NCBI RefSeq assembly: GCF_030954495.1
Contig: NZ_JAVHUW010000044.1
Coordinates: 22,560-86,559 of the forward strand
DNA from: Candidatus Desulfosporosinus nitrosoreducens
GTDB taxonomy: Bacteria > Bacillota > Desulfitobacteriia > Desulfitobacteriales > Desulfitobacteriaceae
Direction of reading: 5' to 3'
DNA length: 64,000 bases
The position numbers and the translations under genes are program-made. Shown here piece after piece: positions 26,095 through 34,561 of the stretch. Each line of letters starts with the position of its first letter. The first letter of the stretch is position 1. The notes beneath the pieces are model-generated. The model saw nothing but the letters and a program-made list of their open reading frames with translations. It searched no databases and was not told where the DNA came from.

Positions 26095-26988
26095 ATGCTG
26101 ACAGTCGGCCAGTTAGTAGAGGAATTTAATGTTAAGATTGTGGCCGGGCGCGGGGGCTTGAATAAGGAGATTACGGATTATAGTCTCAAACGGCCCAGCG
26201 CCGAATTAGTCGGCTATCTGACCTACCTTACTCCCCAAAGAATTCAGATTTACGGCCGCACGGAACTGGGGCTGTTTCAGCAGCTCGCGCCGGAGCTGCG
26301 CTATGAGAATCTGGGCAGAGTCATGCTTGCGGAAGTCCCCTGTCTGATTGTCACCCGGGGCTTGCCGGTGCCGCCGGAATTTATTCAATTGGCAGAAGAG
26401 AGAAATATCCCTTTGCTGGCCAGCGAACGCTCCACAACTCAGCTTTACTACTTGCTCATCCGTTTTTTGGCCAATCGCCTGGCGCCTTCAACCTTAGTTC
26501 ACGGCGTTTTGGTCGATGTTTACGGAGTCGGGGTTTTAATCACTGGAGATAGCGGCATTGGGAAAAGCGAAACAGCTTTAGAACTGATTCGCAACGGACA
26601 TTTGTTAGTGGCCGACGATGCCGTTGAGGTACAGCGGGTTGACGAAGAAAATTTGTACGGCAGAGCGCCTCAAGCCATCCGGCATCTCCTTGAAGTGCGG
26701 GGGCTGGGAATCATGGATGTCACGAAACTTTTTGGAGCCGGTGCTGTTCGCGATGAGAAGGAAATCCACCTGCTTGTGGAATTAGAGGAATGGCAAGAAG
26801 GGAAATATTACGACCGCTTGGGGTTTGATCCTCCTCAAACGTTTACGATTCTCGGCATCCCCGTCCCCAAAGTGACAGTCCCGGTGCGTCCGGGACGCCA
26901 GCTGGCGTCGATCATCGAGGTTGCGGTTATGCAAAACCGGCTGCGCAAGACGGAAGACGGGCATCCGCTGTTCCAGAGCGGATACTAA
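26095..26988 (+). CDS. hprK: HPr kinase/phosphorylase
   Basis: A 297-residue HprK. The N-terminal domain is followed by the catalytic domain with H136 in HGVLVDVYGVG, Walker A GDSGIGKS at 151-158, and the HprK signature LEVRGLGIMDV near 200. It phosphorylates HPr at Ser46 under high energy and removes the phosphate under low energy, controlling CcpA-type catabolite repression. ATG 26095 is selected because GAGGGAGGG lies 6 bp upstream; an in-frame extension from 26002 lacks a ribosome site. It follows ptsI by 114 bp. In most Firmicutes hprK sits beside lgt, so linkage to ptsHI here is notable. Confidence 0.93.
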   Translation: MLTVGQLVEEFNVKIVAGRGGLNKEITDYSLKRPSAELVGYLTYLTPQRIQIYGRTELGLFQQLAPELRYENLGRVMLAEVPCLIVTRGLPVPPEFIQLAEERNIPLLASERSTTQLYYLLIRFLANRLAPSTLVHGVLVDVYGVGVLITGDSGIGKSETALELIRNGHLLVADDAVEVQRVDEENLYGRAPQAIRHLLEVRGLGIMDVTKLFGAGAVRDEKEIHLLVELEEWQEGKYYDRLGFDPPQTFTILGIPVPKVTVPVRPGRQLASIIEVAVMQNRLRKTEDGHPLFQSGY

Positions 26989-27012
26989 AGAAAACTAGCA
27001 ACGGTTTTTCGA

Positions 27013-27036
27013 GGGGGCAACGAAAGTTGCCCCCTT
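27013..27036 (+). terminator. GC-rich hairpin after hprK
   Basis: GGGGGCAAC-GAAA-GTTGCCCCC, a perfect 9-bp stem with a GAAA tetraloop 24 bp after the hprK stop. The U tract is only TT, so termination may be imperfect. Confidence 0.65.
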
Positions 27037-27091
27037 ACTGGCAGTGCCAATAATTTATAAACACAGTTCGACTATTTATGCATAAATCACA

Positions 27092-27120
27092 TTGACCTTA
27101 CAATAATAATGTTATATTCT
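27092..27120 (+). promoter_or_regulatory. Candidate sigma-A promoter of the ferredoxin/XDH operon
   Basis: TTGACC (27092-27097) and TATTCT (27115-27120) with a 17-bp spacer. The predicted start, near 27127, is 87 bp upstream of the first gene. Confidence 0.5.
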
Positions 27121-27134
27121 AAAAATGATAAATT

Positions 27135-27148
27135 TTGATTTAAATCAA
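27135..27148. promoter_or_regulatory. Perfect FNR-type palindrome
   Basis: TTGAT-TTAA-ATCAA matches the FNR consensus TTGAT-N4-ATCAA exactly. It lies just downstream of the candidate -10, which would suit repression, or would act as an activator site for a start near 27183. Crp/Fnr proteins are numerous in Desulfitobacterium-type genomes, so the cognate regulator may be outside this window. Confidence 0.55.
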
Positions 27149-27213
27149 CAAATAATATGGTCAGGTTAAGCAAACGACCATAAGTTGTAGTCTTTTGAAA
27201 GGATGAGCCTTCG

Positions 27214-27756
27214 TTGGAGAAAAAACGTAAAAAGCGAAGAGCGGTGGTTTATTGCCGCGGTGGAGTTCGCGCAAACTCAAAGGTTGAGCGCAGCTTATTA
27301 GACGGTGATTGCAGCCAGGCATTGGCGAAATATCCCGAAGGCATTCTGGAATGTGAGCGGGGTTGCCTTGGTCTGGGCAGTTGTGTCAACAGCTGCCGCT
27401 TGAAAGCAATTCAGATCAATTCCTATGGCGTCGCAGAGGTGGACCCTGGAAAATGCGTAGGGTGCGGGCTCTGTGTTAAGGCATGTCCCAAGGGACTCAT
27501 TGGTATGATCCTGCCCGAAAACACGATTATGCCCCGATGCTCGAATTTAGACCAAGGTCCTGCCGCAAGAAAAGTCTGCGCAGTCAGCTGTATTGCCTGT
27601 CGCATCTGCGAAAAAAACTGTCCTGCCGATGCAATCATGGTGATTGAGAATCACGCTGTTATCAATGAAGAGCGCTGCATTGCCTGCGGGATGTGTGCGG
27701 TAAAGTGCCCCCGCGGTGTGATCATTGACTCGGATGGAATTTTTACAACCGTGTGA
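27214..27756 (+). CDS. Polyferredoxin with RnfB-like 4Fe-4S motifs
   Basis: A 180-residue iron-sulfur protein. Clear [4Fe-4S] motifs are CVGCGLCVKACP (about residue 81) and CIACGMCAVKCP (about 153), with further cysteine groups CERGCLGLGSCVNSC (about 49) and CAVSCIACRICEKNCP (about 122). The layout resembles the ferredoxin part of RnfB/NqrF-related electron carriers without their membrane anchor. It probably exchanges electrons with the molybdopterin enzyme encoded 46 bp downstream. The start is TTG 27214 with AAAGGA 10 bp before; no ATG alternative exists upstream of the motif region. The basic N terminus (KKRKKRR) is unusual. Confidence 0.85.
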   Translation: MEKKRKKRRAVVYCRGGVRANSKVERSLLDGDCSQALAKYPEGILECERGCLGLGSCVNSCRLKAIQINSYGVAEVDPGKCVGCGLCVKACPKGLIGMILPENTIMPRCSNLDQGPAARKVCAVSCIACRICEKNCPADAIMVIENHAVINEERCIACGMCAVKCPRGVIIDSDGIFTTV

Positions 27757-27802
27757 CAGCAAATCACGGTATTGACATGAAATTACAGAGGAAGAGGGAA
27801 CT

Positions 27803-30403
27803 ATGGGAGAACACTATTGTTTTACCGTTAATGGCGCGCTCTGCGATACCACAGAGGACAAATCATTGCTTCGATTTCTGCGGGACGACCTGCATCTGCA
27901 TTCTGTCAAGGATGGCTGCAGTGAAGGGGCCTGCGGCACCTGTACCATAATTGTAGATGGCAAGGCCATAAAGTCTTGCGTCTTGACCACTAAGAAATCG
28001 GTAGGGCGAACGATCCTGACTGTGGAGGGATTGAGCGACCGGGAGAAGGAAGCGTTTGTCTACGCTTTTGGAAATAAGGGTTCGGTTCAGTGCGGCTTCT
28101 GCATCCCCGGAATGGTGCTGGCGGGAAAAGCGTTAATTGACCGGATTCCCGATCCCTCGGAGGAAGAGATTAAGCTTGCGCTTAAGGGCAACATCTGCCG
28201 GTGTACCGGATACAAAAAAATAATCGAAGGCATCCAGCTTGCAGCAGCAATCCTCCGCGGCGATGCACAGATCGAAACCGAATTGGAAAAAGGCGAGGAT
28301 TTTGGCGTGGGAAAACGCGCTTTCCGGATCGATGTCCGGGAAAAGGTGCTGGGTTACGGCGAGTATGTAGACGATGTAATAATGGAGGGAATGGTTCATG
28401 CCTCCGCTGTCCGCTCCAAGTATCCAAGGGCTCGTGTGCTGGAAATCGATGCAACCAAAGCCCTGGCTCTGCCCGGCGTTCTGGATGTGCTGACAGCCGA
28501 AGATGTACCTAACAACAAGGTAGGCCATATCCAGCAGGATTGGGATACCATGATTGCCAAAGGGGACATCACACGGGCGGTGGGTGACGCCATCTGTTTG
28601 GTAATCGCCGAAACCGAGGAGATTTTGGAGAAAGCCAAAAAGCTGATCAAGATTGATTATGAAGAATTGGAGCCAGTGCGCAATGTCTGGGAAGCCATGG
28701 CCGAAAACGCACCGAAAATTCACGAGAAGGGAAACCTGTGCCAATCCCGCCATGTCACCAGGGGCGACGCGAAGAAGGCCTTGGCCGAATCGAAATATAC
28801 CGTAACCCAGAGCTACAGTACTCCGTTTACCGAACATGCCTTCCTGGAGCCGGAATGCGCTATTGCCTTTCCTTACAAAGATGGGGTTAAGGTTTATAGC
28901 ACCGATCAGGGCGTGTATGACACCCGGCATGAGATCGCTATCATGCTGGGATGGGAGGATTATGACCGGATTGTAGTGGAGAACAAGCTGGTAGGCGGCG
29001 GTTTTGGCGGGAAGGAGGATGTTTCGGTTCAGCACATCGCAGTATTGGCCGCGCTGAAGGTACAGCGCCCGGTAAAAGTGAAATTCTCACGCAAGGAATC
29101 GCTGGCTTTTCATCCCAAACGCCATCCTATGGAGGGCACGTTTACCTTGGGCTGTGATGAAAATGGGATCTTTACGGGCCTCGATTGTGAAATTTATTTT
29201 GATACCGGCGCCTACGCCTCGCTGTGCGGCCCGGTTTTAGAGCGTGCCTGCACCCATTCTGTCGGCCCATATTGCTATCAGAATACCGATATCCGCGGCT
29301 ATGGTTACTATACAAACAACCCGCCGGCCGGTGCTTTCCGGGGATTTGGCGTATGTCAAAGTGAATTTGCGCTGGAATCCAACATTAACCTGCTGGCGGA
29401 AAAGGTTGGAATTTCTCCCTGGGAAATCCGCTATCGCAACGCCATTGAGCCCGGTAAGATTCTGCCCAACGGCCAAATCGCGGATTGCTCCACCGCTTTA
29501 AAGGAAACACTGGAGGCGGTTAAAGAGGCTTATGAGAAAAATCCAGGCCGCGCCGGCATTGCCTGCGCTATGAAAAATGCGGGTGTTGGTGTCGGGCTGC
29601 CGGATAAGGGGCGTGCCAAGCTGGTGGTTCAGAATGGCACTGTGGAGATTTATGCCGCCGCTTCGGACATCGGGCAAGGTTGCGCAACCGTATTTGTTCA
29701 GATGGTTGCGGAAGCGACCGGCCTGAAACGGGAGCAGATTCGGAATATGGGGAGTAATTCGGAGGTGGCGCCCGATTCCGGTACGACCTCCGGTTCCCGC
29801 CAGACCTTGATCACGGGAGAAGCAATCCGCATGGCTTCCGCCGATCTGAACAAGGCCCTGCGGGAAGTGGGCGGGGATCTTTACCAGCTAGAGGGGCGGG
29901 AATTCTTCGCGGAGTTCTTTGAGCCGACCGACAAACTGGGATCGGACAAGCCAAACCCTAAAAGCCATGTGGCTTACGGTTTTGCGACCCATGTAGTAAT
30001 TATCGACGATGAGGGCCGGGTGAAAGAGGTCTATGCGGCTCACGACTCTGGAAAAGTTGTGAATCCCATTGCCATACAGGGGCAGATTGAAGGCGGCGTT
30101 CTGATGGGACTTGGATATGCGCTGACTGAGGACTTTCCGCTCAAGGACTGTGTCCCGCAAGCAAAATACGGCACTCTGGGATTGATGCGGGCCAATCAAA
30201 TTCCGGATATCCACGCCATTTATGTAGAAAAGGATGAGCTGCTGGATATAGCTTACGGCGCTAAGGGAATTGGCGAGATCGCTACGATCCCAACCGCTCC
30301 CGCGGTGCAAGGAGCATATTATGCTCTGGATCATGTTCTTCGAACCAAATTCCCCATGGAGGATACCTATTACAGAAAGCCCCAAAAGGCAGGAGGTGTA
30401 TAA
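27803..30403 (+). CDS. Selenium-dependent xanthine dehydrogenase-like molybdenum hydroxylase
   Basis: An 866-residue enzyme that fuses a small [2Fe-2S] subunit to the molybdopterin subunit and lacks the FAD domain, the architecture of the selenium-dependent xanthine dehydrogenase family (XdhD-like). Cysteines of the first cluster are in GCSEGACGTC (about 41-50); those of the second are in QCGFC and NICRCTG. The molybdopterin part has GGGFGGKED (about 398), AFRGFGVCQ (about 512) and catalytic E825 in AKGIGEIA. The 'selenium' in the name refers to a labile selenido ligand on Mo, not selenocysteine. Electrons probably go to the ferredoxin encoded upstream. Substrate is likely a purine or another N-heterocycle; this is inferred from family. 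Confidence 0.87.
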   Translation: MGEHYCFTVNGALCDTTEDKSLLRFLRDDLHLHSVKDGCSEGACGTCTIIVDGKAIKSCVLTTKKSVGRTILTVEGLSDREKEAFVYAFGNKGSVQCGFCIPGMVLAGKALIDRIPDPSEEEIKLALKGNICRCTGYKKIIEGIQLAAAILRGDAQIETELEKGEDFGVGKRAFRIDVREKVLGYGEYVDDVIMEGMVHASAVRSKYPRARVLEIDATKALALPGVLDVLTAEDVPNNKVGHIQQDWDTMIAKGDITRAVGDAICLVIAETEEILEKAKKLIKIDYEELEPVRNVWEAMAENAPKIHEKGNLCQSRHVTRGDAKKALAESKYTVTQSYSTPFTEHAFLEPECAIAFPYKDGVKVYSTDQGVYDTRHEIAIMLGWEDYDRIVVENKLVGGGFGGKEDVSVQHIAVLAALKVQRPVKVKFSRKESLAFHPKRHPMEGTFTLGCDENGIFTGLDCEIYFDTGAYASLCGPVLERACTHSVGPYCYQNTDIRGYGYYTNNPPAGAFRGFGVCQSEFALESNINLLAEKVGISPWEIRYRNAIEPGKILPNGQIADCSTALKETLEAVKEAYEKNPGRAGIACAMKNAGVGVGLPDKGRAKLVVQNGTVEIYAAASDIGQGCATVFVQMVAEATGLKREQIRNMGSNSEVAPDSGTTSGSRQTLITGEAIRMASADLNKALREVGGDLYQLEGREFFAEFFEPTDKLGSDKPNPKSHVAYGFATHVVIIDDEGRVKEVYAAHDSGKVVNPIAIQGQIEGGVLMGLGYALTEDFPLKDCVPQAKYGTLGLMRANQIPDIHAIYVEKDELLDIAYGAKGIGEIATIPTAPAVQGAYYALDHVLRTKFPMEDTYYRKPQKAGGV

Positions 30404-30404
30404 G

Positions 30405-30926
30405 ATGGAGAACTCGTTCCATCTTGAAAATGTCGTTCATTTTTCTTCCTCCTCTTCAATGAAGGACATAGCAATGGTGGCCGGGGCCGGATATTCTTCC
30501 TTGTTTAAGCAGTATACGATTTATCAGTTTGAAGAGCAGCTTTTTCGGCTGTCCCAAGTTGAAAGCTATATAGAGAATAGTCTAAACAATATGGGATTCC
30601 AAGCTTTGGAGGAGATTTGCTCTCTGATGATTAAACACAGAAATCGGGAAAAGGGCTTTTCTGACTCTGTAGATGGCGATAGCTGTGACGTTATCGGCAA
30701 CCAAGAGATTCTCTGCCATATTCATCTTTGCGGCGTTCAAATATTGCGTAATCCCTATAATACCCATGATCCTCTTTTTGGGGCAGTCTTTTATTTTCGG
30801 CCCGGCTGGCAACCCAATTGTATGACTGAGCTATTGGTATTGGGTGACGAAGTTCTAGGTTATCAAGATTATAGCGATATGGCCGCAAATATTATCTGGC
30901 ATGCACGCAGGTCAATGCTTTGTTAG
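30405..30926 (+). CDS. Hypothetical protein, last gene of the XDH operon
   Basis: A 173-residue soluble protein of unrecognised family. It starts one base after the stop of the molybdenum hydroxylase gene with AGGAGGTG 6 bp upstream, so it is surely translated with it. It has a serine-rich patch near residue 14, four cysteines scattered in the middle and C terminus, and no membrane segment or signal peptide. Its position suggests a role in cofactor maturation or regulation of the hydroxylase, but nothing in the sequence proves this. A terminator follows 74 bp later. Confidence 0.75.
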   Translation: MENSFHLENVVHFSSSSSMKDIAMVAGAGYSSLFKQYTIYQFEEQLFRLSQVESYIENSLNNMGFQALEEICSLMIKHRNREKGFSDSVDGDSCDVIGNQEILCHIHLCGVQILRNPYNTHDPLFGAVFYFRPGWQPNCMTELLVLGDEVLGYQDYSDMAANIIWHARRSMLC

Positions 30927-30999
30927 CGCAGCTGCAAGCTTAACATCTGGAGGAAATCTGCTCCAACCGTGGTCGGGACTGCTTTGATTACCAACAAGC

Positions 31000-31031
31000 A
31001 AAAACAGATGCTTTTGCCGCATCTGTTTTTG
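31000..31031 (+). terminator. Rho-independent terminator of the XDH operon
   Basis: AAAAACAGATGC / GCATCTGTTTTT, a 12-bp stem with a 7-nt loop and the U tract within the right arm. Confidence 0.85.
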
Positions 31032-31080
31032 TAATTTTCCTCACCTGGAACGGGTTAACGGCCCCTAGCATTCCAGTATT

Positions 31081-31137
31081 AAGGCATATCCGAAAAACTC
31101 TGCAGGCAAACAGGCAGAGTTTTCCGAATATGCCTTA
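31081..31137. terminator. Long hairpin terminator of niaR
   Basis: About 23-bp near-perfect inverted repeat (31081-31103 with 31115-31137; AAGGCATAT...ATATGCCTT) with an 11-nt loop, immediately after the niaR stop codon. It could stop transcripts from both sides. Confidence 0.65.
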
Positions 31138-31141
31138 TTTG

Positions 31142-31684
31142 TTATTCTTTGAAGTCAATTAAAAATCCTTCTTGGCGAAGAACGTCACATACTTGTTCCA
31201 ACACCTCTTCATTGGGGGCTTCGATAGTGTGCAGATGCAGCCCTCCTGTCAAAGAGGAGAGTAAATTGGCATTATTTTCTGCCATTTGCGCCACGAATTT
31301 TTTGACATCGAGGCGGCTTTTAAGCTTCAGAGGGCGAAAAATTTTGCCGTAAACCGAATGCTCTACTCCAACATCGAGTACACTAACTCCATGGTCCACT
31401 AAGATATTCAATTCTTTCTCTGTATCTAAAGGTGAATGCCGGCTATAGACGATTTTTTGCAGGCCTTTCGGGCCGATATCCGTAGAATAGAGATAACCCT
31501 GAGGGGTAGCGATGACCGGTTCTTCCGCCGCCCGCAAAAGGGCTATGTCTTGAACGATAACCTGGCGGCTCACTCCTGTAAGTTTGGCTAAAGAAGCGGC
31601 TTTAATAGGTTCTTGGCTGTTCTTGAGAATGTTCAGCAAACTATCTCGGCGTTCTCGCCCAGATTGTCCTTCTTTTTGGCTCAT
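31142..31684 (-). CDS. niaR: NiaR-type transcriptional repressor of NAD metabolism
   Basis: A 180-residue repressor with an N-terminal helix-turn-helix (IKAASLAKLTGVSRQVIVQDI, read in two parts) and a C-terminal 3H domain, named for conserved histidines that are visible in YSRHSP, GVEHSVYG and GGLHLHTIEA. NiaR (YrxA) binds nicotinic acid and represses NAD synthesis and niacin uptake genes in Bacillus and Clostridium. It is divergent from a NiaP-like transporter, with a perfect palindrome between, which fits the known regulon. ATG 31684 is chosen over the in-frame TTG at 31687. Confidence 0.93.
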   Translation of the reverse strand: MSQKEGQSGRERRDSLLNILKNSQEPIKAASLAKLTGVSRQVIVQDIALLRAAEEPVIATPQGYLYSTDIGPKGLQKIVYSRHSPLDTEKELNILVDHGVSVLDVGVEHSVYGKIFRPLKLKSRLDVKKFVAQMAENNANLLSSLTGGLHLHTIEAPNEEVLEQVCDVLRQEGFLIDFKE

Positions 31685-31742
31685 CAAAAATCACCTGCCT
31701 TATGCTTGATTTTAATATGGGAGGTGAAAAATTGTCAAATTA

Positions 31743-31754
31743 GTGTCTTGACAC
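31743..31754. promoter_or_regulatory. Probable NiaR operator
   Basis: GTGTC-TT-GACAC, a perfect 12-bp palindrome between niaR and niaP. Its core TGTCTTGACA agrees with described Firmicute NiaR sites. It overlaps a TTGACA-like -35 element, so NiaR binding would block RNA polymerase. Confidence 0.75.
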
Positions 31755-31850
31755 ATGTAAAGATATTGTGATAAAACAAGATAACGAGAGATGAGGGTTT
31801 TGCCATGGCTCTGAGATCCCCGTTATTTTATAAAGAAAGAGGAGTACGAT

Positions 31851-33200
31851 GTGAAAATTAGTGAACGGTTGGAGCAGTTGCCGGTCTCAAGGTTTCATTA
31901 TGCTTTACTTATCACAGCAGGTTTAGGTTGGATGTTTGATTCCATGGACACGGGCATTGTATCGTTTGTTTTGCCGGTGCTGATGAAAACGTGGAATTTA
32001 ACGCCGGAACAGGTTGGAAATATTGGCAGCATCGGTTTGCTGGGTATGGCAATAGGGGCCATTATTTCCGGAACGTTTGCGGACAGAATCGGACGGAAAA
32101 AGGTCTTTGCCTTTACTTTGCTGACGTACAGTATAGCTACGGGGTTGTGCGGGCTTTCCTGGAACTTAACATCGCTGATGGTCTTCCGTTTTATCGTCGG
32201 TTTTGGCCTGGGCGGACAGCTTCCGGTGGCGGTCACTTTAGTCAGTGAGTTTTCTCCGGTTAAACATCGCGGCAAATTTCTGGTTCTGCTGGAAAGCTTT
32301 TGGGCTTTCGGCTGGCTGCTGGCAGCCATAATTTCTTACCTTATTATTCCAAGGTTTGGCTGGCCGATTGCTTTCTTTATCGGATTTCTGCCGGCTCTTT
32401 ATATTTTATATTTATGGCGCTCCATCCCCGAGTCGCCGCGTTATTTGGAGAGCCAAGGGCGTATAAAGGAAGCAGAAGAGATCGTGGCGAAAGTCGAGCA
32501 GGCAAGTAACGCCTCAGCAAAACCAAAGGTTTCGGGAGGAGCAAGCAGGGGCAGAGAAGCAGAAGTGAGAACACAGCCTGATCAGGCCAAGTTCAAGGAG
32601 CTTTTTTCCCCTACTTTTGCGCGGAGGACGATTTTTCTCTGGCTGCTGTGGTTCGGAATCGTCTTTTCGTATTACGGGATTTTTACCTGGCTTCCTTCCC
32701 TGCTGGCTCTTAAGGGCTTCTCGCTGACGAAGAGCTTTAGTTATGTCATAATCATGACCCTCGCCCAGATCCCCGGCTATTTCAGCGCGGCCTATTTTGT
32801 AGACCGGCTCGGACGTAAACCGACTCTGGCGCTCTATGTTTTGGGAACGGCGATTACCGCCTATTTCTTTGGGCAAGGAACAACAGCGACGGTCATTCTT
32901 ACCATGGGCTCTCTAATGTCCTTCTTTAACTTGGGAGCTTGGGGAATTCTCTACACCTATACCCCCGAACTTTATCCGACTCACGCCCGGGCGACAGGTT
33001 CAGGCTGGGCGGCAGGCTTCGGGCGTATCGGAGGCATTTTAGCCCCTATGATCGTGGGGGCAATGCTTGGCAATCATCTGGAGACGCAAACCGTGTTTCT
33101 CCTGTTCGCCCTTGTTTTAGTGGTGGTAGTGCTGGACGTCCTTATTCTGGGCGAAGAGACAAAGGGGCAATCGCTGGAGCAGCTTGCTCCGGAACAGTGA
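31851..33200 (+). CDS. niaP: MFS nicotinate transporter
   Basis: A 449-residue major facilitator with 12 predicted membrane segments, similar along its length to Bacillus NiaP (YceI). Shared stretches include LGWMFDSMDTGIVSF near the N terminus, FADRIGRKKVFAFTL after helix 2 (the MFS signature), LLESFWAFGWLLAA in helix 5, and FFNLGAWGILYTYTPELYP in helix 10. A cytoplasmic loop at about 205-245 is longer than usual and charged. GTG 31851 follows AAAGAGGAG. Divergence from niaR and the operator between them support nicotinate uptake under niacin control. Confidence 0.92.
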   Translation: MKISERLEQLPVSRFHYALLITAGLGWMFDSMDTGIVSFVLPVLMKTWNLTPEQVGNIGSIGLLGMAIGAIISGTFADRIGRKKVFAFTLLTYSIATGLCGLSWNLTSLMVFRFIVGFGLGGQLPVAVTLVSEFSPVKHRGKFLVLLESFWAFGWLLAAIISYLIIPRFGWPIAFFIGFLPALYILYLWRSIPESPRYLESQGRIKEAEEIVAKVEQASNASAKPKVSGGASRGREAEVRTQPDQAKFKELFSPTFARRTIFLWLLWFGIVFSYYGIFTWLPSLLALKGFSLTKSFSYVIIMTLAQIPGYFSAAYFVDRLGRKPTLALYVLGTAITAYFFGQGTTATVILTMGSLMSFFNLGAWGILYTYTPELYPTHARATGSGWAAGFGRIGGILAPMIVGAMLGNHLETQTVFLLFALVLVVVVLDVLILGEETKGQSLEQLAPEQ

Positions 33201-33253
33201 ATTGATCCAGCTAAAGCTAAACGTTGAAGTTTCTCACCTTACCGGACAATATT

Positions 33254-33318
33254 GCCAAGGGAACGTGTCGTGCTTGCGGATGACGAGCATAAACCACTTG
33301 CCCTTGGCTTATTTTTTA
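33254..33318. terminator. Terminator between convergent niaP and hydroxyacid dehydrogenase genes
   Basis: GCCAAGGG / CCCTTGGC with a 39-nt loop followed by TTATTTTTTATA. The long loop lowers confidence. Confidence 0.45.
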
Positions 33319-34286
33319 TACACTTCAGGGTTAAGACAATTGGGGGGAAGTTCCCCTTTCATCGCAGCTAAGATATTAGATACGGCAATGAGGCCCATTT
33401 TAGTGCGGGTATCTATGGTTGCACTGGCAATATGGGGGCAGAGGGTTACATTATCGAGCTTACTTAAACCTTCGGCTAATTTAGGTTCCCATTCATAGAC
33501 ATCCAGGCCTGCTCCCCAGATTTCCCCGCTTTTTAAGGCTTTGACGAGGGCTAATTCATCGACGACCGGGCCACGGGAAGTGTTGATTAAGATGGCTGTT
33601 TTTTTCATCAACCCGAACTCTTTCTCGCCGATCAGGTGGAAGGTCTCGGGCAGAAGCGGCGTGTGGATGGATACAAAGTCCGAGGTTTTAAGGAGGGTTT
33701 CCAGATTGACAAACTGACCACCCGTCTCCTTTTCAAATTGGAGGTTAGGTGCTCTGCCTGTGTAGAGCACTTTCATAGCAAAAGCCGGGGCCCTTTTCGC
33801 AAAGGACAAGCCGATTCTTCCGGCCCCTATAATTCCCATAGTTTTGTTCATGACGTCTTGCCCAAGAAAAAGCAATGGTCCCCAGCCCTCAAATTTTCCT
33901 TCTCTTGTATACCGGTCAGATTCCGCGACCCGGCGGGCGACGGAAAATAATAAAGCCCAAGCCATCTCGGCGGTAGTGTCGGTAAGCACCCCAGGGGTGT
34001 TGGAGATCATGATTCCCAGTTCTGTCGCAGAGGGAATGTCGATGTTGTTAAAACCAACTGCGTAGTTGGCAAAGATTTTGGTGCCTGCGGCCGCTTTAAG
34101 CACTTCGGTATCAATAAGGTCAGTCAGCAGGCACAGCACGGCGTCCCTGCCCCGGATTTTTTCCAAAAGAGCCGGTTTGGAGAGAACCCTACCCTCGCGA
34201 TTCACTTCAATGTCGCAATGTTCAGCCAGCAGGTCAAGAGCCGGCTGAGGGATTTCGTTAGTTACATAAACGTTCCATCTAGTCAT
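33309..34286 (-). CDS. D-isomer-specific 2-hydroxyacid dehydrogenase
   Basis: A 325-residue NAD(P)-dependent dehydrogenase of the glyoxylate/hydroxypyruvate reductase (D-glycerate dehydrogenase) group. The cofactor motif is GIIGAGRIGLSFAKRA (about 150). Catalytic residues are the Arg in INTSRGPVVDE (about 238), the Glu in DVYEWEP (about 267) and the His in LCPHIASAT (about 285). ATG 34286 is chosen because GGAGG is 6 bp upstream; upstream in-frame codons lack a site. It is a monocistronic gene with nothing notable in the 275 bp upstream. Substrate is likely glyoxylate, hydroxypyruvate or a related 2-oxoacid. Confidence 0.9.
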   Translation of the reverse strand: MTRWNVYVTNEIPQPALDLLAEHCDIEVNREGRVLSKPALLEKIRGRDAVLCLLTDLIDTEVLKAAAGTKIFANYAVGFNNIDIPSATELGIMISNTPGVLTDTTAEMAWALLFSVARRVAESDRYTREGKFEGWGPLLFLGQDVMNKTMGIIGAGRIGLSFAKRAPAFAMKVLYTGRAPNLQFEKETGGQFVNLETLLKTSDFVSIHTPLLPETFHLIGEKEFGLMKKTAILINTSRGPVVDELALVKALKSGEIWGAGLDVYEWEPKLAEGLSKLDNVTLCPHIASATIDTRTKMGLIAVSNILAAMKGELPPNCLNPEVYKK

Positions 34287-34561
34287 GTTCATCCTCCGCT
34301 TGTGTAATCTGATTATAAAACTATTAGTTCCCATTATGAAGTACATTATAACTCCAAACTATGGTTAAAGGTTAGGGCGGATCAAGCTGAATTAAAATTC
34401 TTGATTGTATTTTAGCATGTCCAGCCATCCTATATCAGCAGGGGAGCGTTTTTATTTTCTGCTCATATTGCGCCTGCTTTATGGGAACAATTATTTCATT
34501 GTGAGGAAGTTTTTCCAGAGAATTTGAAAATCTACCGGATGGATAAGGAGTAATTACTGCC

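Noticed and set aside
28133..29035. 300-codon open frame antisense to the molybdenum hydroxylase gene
   Set aside because: It lies wholly opposite a strongly conserved enzyme, lacks a ribosome site and resembles no family; it is a by-product of codon bias.
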